DNA of 20,277 bases from a bacterium (GTDB lineage Bacteria; Bacillota; Clostridia; Oscillospirales; Oscillospiraceae), in NCBI GenBank assembly GCA_004562395.1, contig SFQY01000048.1, positions 1 to 20,277 of the forward strand, read 5' to 3'. The notes under the pieces are model-generated. The model was not told where the DNA came from, made no database searches, and saw only the letters and a program-made list of their open reading frames with translations. A program made the position numbers and the translations under genes. Positions 1 through 6,901 of the stretch are shown in pieces (the first letter of the stretch is position 1; the number at the start of each line of letters is the position of its first letter).

Positions 1-92
<92 letters not shown>

Positions 93-264
93 TTGTATCC
101 AAAGCCTTTTCAGACCTTAAATCAAGTTTTTGAATAATTTGCTTCTAGCAATATTACTCAAGAATTTTCGTTGGCTGTTTTTTCGCTTACGCTTAAACAA
201 TCCATAATTGTCCAAGGTGTTTCTTGGTTCGTTCTTTACGTTATTCAATTTACAAGGTACAGCG
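93..264 (-). other. rRNA leader region, AT-rich, no gene
   Basis: This is the transcribed leader between the proximal rRNA promoter and the 16S 5' end. It is much more AT-rich than the rest of the window. Short open frames cross it on both strands, but none has a ribosome binding site or a recognisable product. On the minus strand it includes a CTTGTAAATTGAATAA segment resembling sequences common in Firmicute rRNA leaders and spacers. I cannot assign boxA or processing sites with confidence. Confidence 0.6.
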
Positions 265-334
265 CTCGCTTCCGCTCTCGCGGGAAGCTTGCTTATCTTA
301 TCACAGCAATTTCCATTTGTCAAGAACTTTTTTC
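265..334 (-). repeat. Direct repeat copy A (promoter P2 block)
   Basis: This is one of two direct repeats of about 70 bp, the other at 367-436, offset by 102 bp. Shared segments in plus-strand order are CCGCTCTCGCGG, AGCTTGCTTAT, TATCAC, TTTGTCAAG and a TTTTTTC run. Each copy carries a complete -35/-10 pair. The duplication therefore looks like promoter amplification. Confidence 0.8.
295..323 (-). promoter_or_regulatory. rRNA promoter, proximal (P2)
   Basis: On the minus strand a perfect -35 box TTGACA (318-323) is followed by a 17-nt spacer and a -10 box TAAGAT (295-300). About 200 nt separates it from the 16S gene. It lies in a roughly 70-bp block (265-334) that is a near copy of the block holding the distal promoter. 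Downstream of the -10, the minus strand reads AAGCAAGCTT and then a short hairpin CCGC-GAGA-GCGG, expected close to the transcript 5' end. Confidence 0.85.
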
Positions 335-366
335 GTTCTTTTTCAAATTTCTTTGCGGTGGTTTCT

Positions 367-436
367 CTCGCCCCCGCTCTCGCGGACAGCTTGCTTATAC
401 TATCACTTCCGCTTCCGTTTGTCAAGGGGTTTTTTC
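367..436 (-). repeat. Direct repeat copy B (promoter P1 block)
   Basis: This second copy of the rRNA promoter block overlaps the last 34 bp of the gerAB-like gene. It matches copy A at the -35, -10, the AGCTTGCTTAT segment and the CCGCTCTCGCGG palindrome. The spacer interior and flanks have drifted. Confidence 0.8.
397..425 (-). promoter_or_regulatory. rRNA promoter, distal (P1), overlapping the end of the gerAB-like gene
   Basis: On the minus strand the -35 is TTGACA (420-425), the spacer 17 nt and the -10 TAGTAT (397-402). The -35 box and spacer are also the last codons of the upstream gerAB-like gene, whose stop is at 403-405; the -35 bases encode part of Leu-Asp-Lys. The same AAGCAAGCT stretch and CCGC-GAGA-GCGG hairpin follow as at P2. 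Two strong TTGACA promoters in tandem are typical of Firmicute rRNA operons. Confidence 0.85.
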
Positions 437-1329
437 CATTTTTTCGGATTCTTTTTCCAGCACAGCAGAATGGGCAGAATGACCCCCAGAGCCAGGCTGC
501 CCAGCGCCAGCAGCTGGCTGTCCAGACGTATTCCGCTGAGGAACAGCACTCCGCTGAGTATCCCCCAGATCAAGACCCTCTTCTTCCCATCCGCTTCTTC
601 GGCCTGGGTTTCCAGCAGATAGGACACTGCTGTGTAGTACCCCATTGTCAGGGCAGCCGCAGTGACGCTTTCAAGCCGCTCCGCCGCGCCGAACAGGCTC
701 AGGCTGCGGCTCAGCTCATAGACCGGCGCCTCGTTGCCTGCATCCCCAGGAAGAACACTGCTTGCCGCAGCACATGCCGTCAGCGCCAGAAGCCCCAGTC
801 CCACTGCCGTTTTCCCATTGCATCCGGGTCTTCCTCTTCCGCACAGCACCGGGATCAGCAGCACCCACATGAGATCCGCGTCGGGCATTTTCCACACGGG
901 AGTCAGTTCCCCCCATCTGATCTGCGGAATCCCGGACAGGAAAACCGCCCCCAGCGGAAGGATCGTCGGCCAAAGCAAGGTACAGCCTGCCCGGGCCGCT
1001 CTGTTTGTCCGGCTGCTCACCGTCCAAAGGCCCAGCAGAAGCAGGACCAGCGGCACTGCGTATTTTCCCCGGCTGTCTGTCCAGCATTGCCCGCTGCCGT
1101 GGAGCAGCTCACTGATCAGGACACTGAGCCACAGGCACTGTATCCCGCGAAGCCACCGTCCCGGGGCTGCCGTCACCTTCCGTGTCCCCCAGCACACCAG
1201 CAGGCACACGGTACCTACCGCTCCCGCCGCCAGCCAGGAGCAGGCCGCCGCGGCCTGGACGAGAGGCACCGCCAGGGCCGCAGCCTGCCAGGCTGATGCC
1301 TGTTTTTCAGGAATTTCCTTCTGATACAA
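403..1329 (-). CDS. GerAB-like spore germination membrane protein
   Basis: This 308-residue, strongly hydrophobic protein has about ten candidate membrane segments (near 17-47, 63-77, 90-104, 116-134, 153-163, 174-193, 223-239, 252-266 and 272-291), with the first region long enough for two. Family knowledge: GerAB proteins are about 360-residue, ten-helix transporter-like (APC superfamily) subunits that sense germinants in the spore inner membrane. The assignment rests mostly on topology and position after gerA- and gerAC-like genes. Residues 210-239 (Leu-Phe-Gly...Glu-Arg-Leu-Glu...) resemble a GerAB segment, but overall similarity is weak. The start is TTG with AGGGGAG 10 nt upstream, and it overlaps the end of the gerAC-like gene by 23 bp. 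The C-terminus is very basic, and its codons contain rRNA promoter P1. Confidence 0.62.
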   Translation of the reverse strand: MYQKEIPEKQASAWQAAALAVPLVQAAAACSWLAAGAVGTVCLLVCWGTRKVTAAPGRWLRGIQCLWLSVLISELLHGSGQCWTDSRGKYAVPLVLLLLGLWTVSSRTNRAARAGCTLLWPTILPLGAVFLSGIPQIRWGELTPVWKMPDADLMWVLLIPVLCGRGRPGCNGKTAVGLGLLALTACAAASSVLPGDAGNEAPVYELSRSLSLFGAAERLESVTAAALTMGYYTAVSYLLETQAEEADGKKRVLIWGILSGVLFLSGIRLDSQLLALGSLALGVILPILLCWKKNPKKWKKPLDKRKRK

Positions 1330-1774
1330 GACGGTATCGCTCCCCTATTCCCATCAGCACAGGCAGCTGCTGCCCGGCGGGCCGAACATCCTTCAGCATG
1401 ATCTCCGGCTTATGGGCTGATAAATAGTCCGCTGCTCCTGCGTCGGTATTGACGCCCAGGCAGACCCGGGTGGCCGGACGAAGGATCTTTCTCAGCTGCG
1501 GCAGCAGGTACGCGGCCTCCCGGGTAACCACCAGATAATCCGCCGTTTCCAGAAACACCCTTCCCGGCGCAGCGGCTTTCAGATCCGACAGTGCCGCCGC
1601 CAGATCCTCCCCATATCCCATTTCTCCCGTATCCGTCTCCACCCGTACACCGGTCTGCTCACAGTCCACATACAGCAGTTCCACCGGCAGCAGCTCCCCG
1701 ACATCCGCAGTGTGGGAGGGCATCAGCGTCAGAGCGGCAGCTGCCAGTGCCGCAACCATCCACCAGCGCTTCAT
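1307..1774 (-). CDS. Short GerAC-like spore germination protein
   Basis: This protein has 155 residues, against roughly 350-400 for ordinary GerAC. It begins with a hydrophobic segment (residues 4-18) that could be a signal peptide or anchor. There is no cysteine there, so the lipobox normally used to lipidate GerAC is absent. Residues 30-125 resemble the GerAC N-terminal domain: a strand pair, then a stretch like Leu-Glu-Thr-Ala-Asp-Tyr-Leu-Val-Val, then a helix with Leu-Leu-Pro-Gln-Leu-Arg-Lys. The large C-terminal domain is missing. Its ATG overlaps the gerAA-like stop in an ATGA (1771-1774), implying translational coupling. A longer upstream reading frame exists but lies inside gerAA and is not the likely start. 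The family call is inferred from context plus weak similarity. Confidence 0.6.
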   Translation of the reverse strand: MKRWWMVAALAAAALTLMPSHTADVGELLPVELLYVDCEQTGVRVETDTGEMGYGEDLAAALSDLKAAAPGRVFLETADYLVVTREAAYLLPQLRKILRPATRVCLGVNTDAGAADYLSAHKPEIMLKDVRPAGQQLPVLMGIGERYRLVSEGNS

Positions 1775-3183
1775 TTCTGATTTCTCCTGTTCTCCGGACG
1801 CAGCCGTTCCAGACGAAATTTCCGGAATTTCATCCGCCAGCGCAGAATGGACGGATCCTCCCCTTCGCTGAAGGGGGCCAGGTACGCAACATCCAGGCAG
1901 GTCAATCCGGCCAGATGGATCACCAGGACCAGAAACCCCACTGTTACGCCGAAGAGTCCGGCTGCCGCGGCCAGAGCGGCAATGCCGAACCGCCACACCC
2001 GCACCGCTTCCGCCAGGTCCCGGTTGGGCAGCACGAACCCACACACCCCCGCGATACTGACCACAATCAATGCCGCCGGAGAGATCAGCCCAGCCTCCAC
2101 CGCGGCAGTTCCCACAACGATGCCGCCGATGGTGGAGACAGACTGCCCGATGGCCTGGGGAAGGTGGATTCCCGATTCCTGCAGCAGCTCAAAGGCCACC
2201 AGCAGTCCCAGCACCTCCACCGGCGTGGAAAAGGGAACGCTGCGCTTGCTTTCGATCATGGCCCGCAGCAGCGGAAGCGGGATCATCTCCTGATGGAAGA
2301 CTGTCATGGCAATATAAAATCCCGGCAGCAAAAGGCTGAGGATCAGCGCGCACCAGCGCAGCACCCGGATGCAGGAAGCGGAAACATAGTCCCGGCTCCG
2401 GTCCTCCGGACTTTCCATCAGAAAGCCCAGATCCGCCGGGGCCAGATACGCCAGGGGCAGCCCGTCCACCAGCAGCCCCACCCGTCCGTCCAGCAGGCCC
2501 TGGCTGAATTTGTCCGGCCGCTCGGTATACTGCATCAGCGGAAAGGCCGTGGCACGGGAGCCTGTGACATACTCCTCCACCGCCGCGGGGGACAGAAAAC
2601 CGTCAACATCAATGGTATCCAGACGGGCTTTCATTTTGTCCACCAGCTCCCCGTTGGTCAGCCCCCGGACCCACACCACCGCCACGTTGGTCAGGCTTCG
2701 CCGTCCTACGGAGGTACCATAGATCCTCAGATCGGGAGTTCGCAGATGGCGGCGGATCAGACTGGTGTTGATACGTATGGTCTCCACGAAGGCGTCCTTG
2801 GGCCCCTTGACGGTGTTTTCCACCTCGGGGGAATCCGGCCCCCGCCGGACTCCGGTCTTGATCTCAAAGGCCGCAGCCCCCACGCCCGGAAACAGCACCA
2901 CGCAGTAGCCGTTGACCAGCTTCTTCGCCACAGTGTCCAAATCCTCGCAAGGTTCCGCTACACTGTTATAGACCGCCCCATGGAGGGCGGCGTCATAGAG
3001 CGTTTCCATCGTATCCGCTTTCAGATTCCGGGAAATGGGCTTCAGGATGTACTCCGACATGTCCCCGCCGGAGATCAGGCCGTCGATGGCATAGGCGTAC
3101 AGCGAAAAGCCGCCGCAGGTCAGCTCCCGTACGATAAAGTCCCCGGCGTCCGCAAATAGATCGCGTATCGCTTCATCCGTCAT
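1771..3183 (-). CDS. GerA family spore germination protein (A subunit)
   Basis: This 470-residue protein matches the GerAA/SpoVAF family in length and landmarks. The cytoplasmic N-terminal part runs to about 270 and includes the conserved Gly-Pro-Lys-Asp-Ala-Phe-Val-Glu segment with Ile-Arg-Ile-Asn-Thr-Ser-Leu-Ile-Arg-Arg (128-146). It also has Glu-Arg-Pro-Asp-Lys...Leu-Leu-Asp-Gly-Arg-Val (221-235) and Val-Asp-Gly-Leu-Pro (239-243). The C-terminal membrane part has segments near 275-295, 322-337, 350-385 and 398-432. In the family, A subunits assemble into the inner-membrane germinant receptor, and nutrient binding leads to ion release. The ATG has GGGGTGAG just upstream. It is the first gene of an A-C-B operon. 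No sigma-A promoter is clear upstream; a forespore (sigma-G) promoter would be expected but I cannot assign one. Confidence 0.93.
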   Translation of the reverse strand: MTDEAIRDLFADAGDFIVRELTCGGFSLYAYAIDGLISGGDMSEYILKPISRNLKADTMETLYDAALHGAVYNSVAEPCEDLDTVAKKLVNGYCVVLFPGVGAAAFEIKTGVRRGPDSPEVENTVKGPKDAFVETIRINTSLIRRHLRTPDLRIYGTSVGRRSLTNVAVVWVRGLTNGELVDKMKARLDTIDVDGFLSPAAVEEYVTGSRATAFPLMQYTERPDKFSQGLLDGRVGLLVDGLPLAYLAPADLGFLMESPEDRSRDYVSASCIRVLRWCALILSLLLPGFYIAMTVFHQEMIPLPLLRAMIESKRSVPFSTPVEVLGLLVAFELLQESGIHLPQAIGQSVSTIGGIVVGTAAVEAGLISPAALIVVSIAGVCGFVLPNRDLAEAVRVWRFGIAALAAAAGLFGVTVGFLVLVIHLAGLTCLDVAYLAPFSEGEDPSILRWRMKFRKFRLERLRPENRRNQK

Positions 3184-3214
3184 AGTCTCACCCCGTAGGA
3201 GTATTTCCCGGATA

Positions 3215-3243
3215 TTGCTTTTTTATCAGGGAAATGGTATAAT
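3215..3243 (+). promoter_or_regulatory. Sigma-A promoter for the Nudix-mnmE-desulfurase operon
   Basis: The -35 is TTGCTT (3215-3220), the spacer exactly 17 nt, and the -10 a perfect TATAAT (3238-3243). Transcription should start near 3250, about 280 nt before the Nudix ATG. The intervening leader is almost entirely the repeat element at 3266-3484. The promoter faces away from the gerA operon. Confidence 0.8.
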
Positions 3244-3265
3244 GTTTTTTAAATTGTCAGAAGGA

Positions 3266-3484
3266 AAATGATCGTTTCCCTTATGACGGCAGTTTTCTGG
3301 TTCCACTGGCGCGGTAGCGCCCAAGCCTTCTCCTCAAGGAGAAGGTGCCCCAGTGCGCACACTGGGGCGGATGTGGTGTGCGGTGCACAGTTGCGATTAT
3401 CGAGACATTTCGGCGAAGGAGAAGCCTTTGGTGCGCGTCCCGCACAGGTGGAACCATCGCACATGCTACAATAAACGATCATTT
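3266..3484. repeat. MITE-like element, copy 1 (core type C)
   Basis: This 219-bp intergenic element is bounded by a perfect 12-bp terminal inverted repeat, AAATGATCGTTT at 3266-3277 and AAACGATCATTT at 3473-3484. The core holds two palindromes, CCTTCTCCT-ca-AGGAGAAGG (3327-3346) and GCCCCAGTG-CGCA-CACTGGGGC (3347-3368). A further GAAGGAGAAGCCTTTGG segment lies near 3415-3431. The core is unrelated to the other copies, but the termini are the same. It encodes no plausible protein; open frames across it lack ribosome binding sites. It fills most of the 347-bp gap between gerAA and the Nudix gene. Confidence 0.85.
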
Positions 3485-3530
3485 ACCGAAGAAATTTGAG
3501 GAACAGACAATCATTTCCGGAGGGATCTGC

Positions 3531-4139
3531 ATGAGCGAAATCGGAAACATCGAAAAGAAAACCAGCAACCGTTTTCTGAACTTCTATGAATTTGAAGCCA
3601 TCCACCGGGACGGGAGGGTCAGTCCCTATTATGTATCCTCCCGGGCAAAGGATATCCCGGAGCTGAAAGCCGTTTCCCACCAGAACAAACCCGACGGAGT
3701 CGTACTCTACGGGGTGTATGGCGAGAACAAGGATCGGGTGGTGCTGATCCGCCAGTACCGCTTCCCTCTCGGGGACTATGTTTATGAATTTCCCGCCGGG
3801 CTGGTGGAGCCGGGAGAGGACATGCTGGCCGCCGGCATCCGGGAGATGTACGAGGAGACAGGGCTGACGTTCGCCCCTGTGGAGGCAGGCTCCTATTCCA
3901 GGCCCTTTTTCACCACCATCGGCATGACCGACGAAAGCTGCGGCACCGTTTTCGGCTATTGCAGCGGGACTCCCACCAACAGCCACCAGGAGGCCAGCGA
4001 GGAGATCCAGGTGGTCATCGCCGACCGGGCCGAGTGCAGGCGCATTTTGAAGGAAGAAAACGTGGCCATCATGTGCGCTTATATGCTGATGCACTTCATC
4101 GCCAGCGACGGAGATCCCCTGCAATTTCTGAAAGGCTGA
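3531..4139 (+). CDS. Nudix hydrolase, probable ADP-ribose pyrophosphatase
   Basis: This 202-residue protein has a perfect Nudix box (G-x5-E-x7-R-E-U-x-E-E-x-G-U) at residues 90-112, reading Gly-Leu-Val-Glu-Pro-Gly-Glu...Arg-Glu-Met-Tyr-Glu-Glu-Thr-Gly-Leu. The Glu residues bind the divalent metal. Upstream, Arg-Gln-Tyr-Arg-Phe-Pro and Tyr-Glu-Phe-Pro-Ala-Gly are typical of the ADP-ribose pyrophosphatase subgroup, which cleaves ADP-ribose to AMP and ribose 5-phosphate. The substrate is inferred from these motifs, not proven. The ATG at 3531 has a strong GGAGGG about 7 nt upstream. A longer frame begins inside the repeat element but has no ribosome binding site and is rejected. It is the first gene of the operon with mnmE, 46 nt upstream of it. 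Confidence 0.92.
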   Translation: MSEIGNIEKKTSNRFLNFYEFEAIHRDGRVSPYYVSSRAKDIPELKAVSHQNKPDGVVLYGVYGENKDRVVLIRQYRFPLGDYVYEFPAGLVEPGEDMLAAGIREMYEETGLTFAPVEAGSYSRPFFTTIGMTDESCGTVFGYCSGTPTNSHQEASEEIQVVIADRAECRRILKEENVAIMCAYMLMHFIASDGDPLQFLKG

Positions 4140-4185
4140 TCAGGTTCACAATTATCCATTTTCAATTCCGCCAAGGAGGCTTCCC

Positions 4186-5547
4186 ATGTCGCACACCATC
4201 GCCGCCGTATCCACCGGCAATCAGGTTTCCGCCATTGGCATTCTCCGGCTTTCCGGAGATGACTGCATTGCCGTTTCGGATAAGGTATTTTCGTTAAACT
4301 GTCAAAAAAAGCTGTCGGACGTTCCGGACCGGAAGCTGATGCTGGGCGCTCTGCATGACAAGCAGGGCCGGATCATCGACCAGTGCATGGCCGTGGTCTC
4401 CCGGGGACCCCACAGCTACACCGGCGAGGATACCGTGGAATTTCACTGTCACGGCTCCCCAGCGGTGCTGGCCGCCGGGCTGGAGGCACTGTATCTGGCC
4501 GGGGCGAAACCCGCCAAACGGGGAGAATTCACCAAGCGGGCCTTCCTCAACGGCAAGCTGGACCTGACCCAGGCGGAGGCCGTCATTGATCTGATTGAAG
4601 CGGACACCGCCGACGCCGCCGCCAATGCCGCGGGACAGGTAGGCGGGGTCTTGCAGAAAAAGCTGGCCCCCATTTACGACGATCTGGTGAACCTTTGCAG
4701 CCATTTCCACGCGGTGCTGGACTATCCCGACGAGGATATTGAGGATTTCGGCCTGGAGAACTACAGCGGCAATTTGCGAAGCGATGCTAAAGCGCTGTAC
4801 AATCTTCTGAAAACCTACGGCCAGGGCAGGATCCTGCGGCAGGGCGTGGCCGCAGCCATTGTGGGCAGGCCCAACGTGGGCAAATCCAGTCTGCTGAACG
4901 CTCTGGCAGGATTTGACCGCTGCATCGTCACGGAGATCCCCGGCACCACCAGAGACACTGTGGAAGAGACGGTGATGCTGGGGTCCACCCGCCTGCGGCT
5001 CATCGACACCGCCGGGATCCGGGACACCGCCGACACGGTGGAGGCCCTGGGGGTCCGGCGCTCCAAAGAGGCTGTGGAGAATGCCGACCTGGTGCTGTTC
5101 GTCTGCGACGGCACCCAGGCACTGACCCAGGAGGATCAGGACATCATGGATCTGTGTCTGGATCAGCAGAACGCCATCGCTCTGATCAATAAGTCCGACC
5201 TGGGAAGCCGGGTGGACCCCAGCGACCTGCCCTTTATGACGGTGATCTCCATCTGTGCCAAAACCGGAGAGGGTCTGGACCAGCTGGCGGATACGGTGGA
5301 CGCCATGTTCGAAAGCGAAATGCCCTGCGACGGCTCTATCCTCACCAACGCCCGGCAGTACGACGCCTGCCGCCGGGCTTACGAGGCCATGCTCCGCTCC
5401 CTCCAGGGGCTGCAGCTGGGCCTCACCCCCGACGCGGTGTTGACCGACGTGGAGGAAGCCATGGAGGCCATGGGCGAGGTCACCGGAGCCACCGTCCGGG
5501 AGGACATTACCGCCCGAATTTTTGAACGGTTCTGCGTAGGGAAATGA
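4186..5547 (+). CDS. mnmE: tRNA-modification GTPase MnmE (TrmE)
   Basis: This 453-residue protein, full length for the family, acts with MnmG to add an (aminomethyl/carboxymethylaminomethyl) group to C5 of wobble uridine 34 in certain tRNAs. The N-terminal formyl-tetrahydrofolate-binding domain starts with Asp/His-Thr-Ile-Ala-Ala-Val-Ser-Thr and includes Tyr-Thr-Gly-Glu-Asp. The G domain, inserted in a helical domain, shows G1 GRPNVGKS (227-234), G2 TTRDT (254-258), G3 DTAG (274-277) and G4 NKSD (335-338). It ends in the family's catalytically important Phe-Cys-Val-Gly-Lys tail. AAGGAGG lies just upstream of the ATG. MnmG is not in the window, although mnmE-mnmG linkage is common in other Firmicutes; here a cysteine desulfurase follows instead. 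Confidence 0.97.
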   Translation: MSHTIAAVSTGNQVSAIGILRLSGDDCIAVSDKVFSLNCQKKLSDVPDRKLMLGALHDKQGRIIDQCMAVVSRGPHSYTGEDTVEFHCHGSPAVLAAGLEALYLAGAKPAKRGEFTKRAFLNGKLDLTQAEAVIDLIEADTADAAANAAGQVGGVLQKKLAPIYDDLVNLCSHFHAVLDYPDEDIEDFGLENYSGNLRSDAKALYNLLKTYGQGRILRQGVAAAIVGRPNVGKSSLLNALAGFDRCIVTEIPGTTRDTVEETVMLGSTRLRLIDTAGIRDTADTVEALGVRRSKEAVENADLVLFVCDGTQALTQEDQDIMDLCLDQQNAIALINKSDLGSRVDPSDLPFMTVISICAKTGEGLDQLADTVDAMFESEMPCDGSILTNARQYDACRRAYEAMLRSLQGLQLGLTPDAVLTDVEEAMEAMGEVTGATVREDITARIFERFCVGK

Positions 5548-5605
5548 ATCTTTTTCACACCGCATTTGCGGATGCACACAAGACAAACAGTAAGGACTGA
5601 ATAAT

Positions 5606-6733
5606 ATGATCTATCTTGACAATTCCGCCACCACCAAGCCCTGTCCCGAGGCGGTGGAGGCCATGACCAAAGCGCTGACGGAAAACTGGGGCAACCCCAG
5701 TGCCCTGTATGCCTTCGGTATCGATACCGCCCATTCCCTGCGTGCCGCCCGGCATCAGGTGGCCGCCGCCATGGGAGCGGAGCCGGACCGGGTGTTCTTC
5801 ACCTCCGGCGGAACCGAGGCGGACAACTGGGCCGTCTTCGGCACCGTCAAGCGGCTGGGCAAGCGGGGAAAGCACATCATCACCACCGCCATCGAGCATC
5901 ACGCGATTTTGAACTGCATGAAGGAGCTGGAGGCCCAGGGCTACGACGTGACCTACCTGCAGCCGGACAGCCTGGGCCGCGTTACTTTGGAAGCGCTGAA
6001 GGCTGCCCTGCGGAAGGACACCATTCTGGTCTCCGTCATGATGGTGAACAACGAGGTGGGCTCCGTCATGCCCATCGCCCAGATGGCGAAGCTGACCCAC
6101 AAGCTCTGCCCCGACGCCATTTTCCACACCGACGCGGTCCAGGGCTTTCTGAAGGTCCCTTTCGCCGCCAAGCAGCTGGGGGCGGATCTGATCTCCGTTT
6201 CCTCCCACAAGGTCCATGGTCCAAAGGGCTGCGGCGCGCTGTATATTTCTCCAAGGCTCAAATCCTTCCCGCCTCTGCTGCTGGGCGGCGGACAGGAGGG
6301 CGGCCTGCGCAGCGGCACCGAGGGGACTCCCGCCATTTTTGGCTTTGCCGCCGCCTGCGGCGCGGCAGCCGCCACCTTCCGGGAGGACGTACAGAAGGAA
6401 AAGGCCCTCATCGAAGCGCTTGTGGAAAAACTGGGAACTCTGGAGGGCGTCAGCGTCAACGGCGCCCATGAGGCGCCCCACATTCTTTCCATTGCCATTC
6501 CGGGAGTTCCCACCCAGAACACCATCAACATTCTCCAGGATCACGGTATCTGCGTCAGCGCAGGTTCCGCCTGCGCAAAGGGTCACCGCAGCCACGTTCT
6601 CACAGCCATGAACATTGCCCCGGGAGCCATCGACGCTTCCTTCCGGATCTCCCTGTGCAGGGACACCACCCCGGAGGAGCTGGATGCTCTGTTCACTGTG
6701 ATCCGGGAGGAGATCCTCCCCCGGGCCCGTTGA
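5606..6733 (+). CDS. Cysteine desulfurase (class V aminotransferase, NifS/IscS family)
   Basis: This 375-residue, PLP-dependent enzyme removes sulfur from L-cysteine, giving alanine and an enzyme persulfide for Fe-S cluster or thio-tRNA synthesis. The N-terminus Met-Ile-Tyr-Leu-Asp-Asn-Ser-Ala-Thr-Thr is typical. The PLP lysine is Lys202 in Ser-Ser-His-Lys-Val-His-Gly-Pro-Lys-Gly. The persulfide cysteine is Cys323 in Ser-Ala-Gly-Ser-Ala-Cys-Ala-Lys-Gly. No IscU or MnmA gene is adjacent, so its sulfur acceptor is unknown. It lies 58 nt after mnmE, with TAAGGA upstream of the ATG. Because MnmE-modified uridines are often also 2-thiolated, supplying a thiouridylase is a reasonable inference. A terminator follows at 6763-6789. 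Confidence 0.94.
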   Translation: MIYLDNSATTKPCPEAVEAMTKALTENWGNPSALYAFGIDTAHSLRAARHQVAAAMGAEPDRVFFTSGGTEADNWAVFGTVKRLGKRGKHIITTAIEHHAILNCMKELEAQGYDVTYLQPDSLGRVTLEALKAALRKDTILVSVMMVNNEVGSVMPIAQMAKLTHKLCPDAIFHTDAVQGFLKVPFAAKQLGADLISVSSHKVHGPKGCGALYISPRLKSFPPLLLGGGQEGGLRSGTEGTPAIFGFAAACGAAAATFREDVQKEKALIEALVEKLGTLEGVSVNGAHEAPHILSIAIPGVPTQNTINILQDHGICVSAGSACAKGHRSHVLTAMNIAPGAIDASFRISLCRDTTPEELDALFTVIREEILPRAR

Positions 6734-6762
6734 AATTCTGCACAAGATTTCTTTCATATTGG

Positions 6763-6793
6763 AAACGCCAATTGTTTAAATTGGCGTTTTTCT
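6763..6793 (+). terminator. Rho-independent terminator after the cysteine desulfurase
   Basis: An 11-bp perfect stem, AAACGCCAATT (6763-6773) with AATTGGCGTTT (6779-6789), encloses a GTTTA loop and is followed by TTCTC and more T-rich sequence. It ends the Nudix-mnmE-desulfurase operon before the glutamate dehydrogenase promoter. Confidence 0.88.
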
Positions 6794-6835
6794 CTTATTT
6801 ATGCAATTACCCGTCAAAAAAATTGCATTTCCCTC

Positions 6836-6864
6836 TTGTAATTTTTCTCATCGTCTGCTACAAT
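6836..6864 (+). promoter_or_regulatory. Promoter of the glutamate dehydrogenase gene
   Basis: The -35 is TTGTAA (6836-6841), the spacer 17 nt, and the -10 TACAAT (6859-6864). The leader to the ATG at 6902 is about 30 nt. No operator or riboswitch-like structure is evident. Confidence 0.75.
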
Positions 6865-6901
6865 TCCAGCATCCTATACTTTCTAGGGAGGACATTTGTA
6901 C

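Noticed and set aside
208..1296. Long plus-strand open frame opposite the gerAB-like gene
   Set aside because: Antisense shadow in GC-rich DNA; no ribosome binding site, no domain, and composition is Pro/Gln/Arg-rich. The minus-strand frame has membrane-protein composition and operon context.
1591..3159. 522-codon plus-strand frame opposite gerAA
   Set aside because: Shadow of the well-conserved GerA-family gene on the other strand; its translation is His/Gln/Pro-rich with no recognisable motif.
3184..3265. Sigma-G promoter upstream of gerAA
   Set aside because: Expected from biology, but I found no convincing -35/-10 pair with correct spacing on the minus strand, so I do not call it.
3345..3530. 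N-terminal extension of the Nudix gene into repeat copy 1
   Set aside because: The extension has no ribosome binding site and is repeat-derived. ATG 3531 has GGAGGG at good spacing and gives the usual family length.
6734..6901. Riboswitch or leader RNA before gdhA
   Set aside because: The gap holds a simple terminator and a promoter; the leader of about 30 nt is too short for a structured riboswitch.
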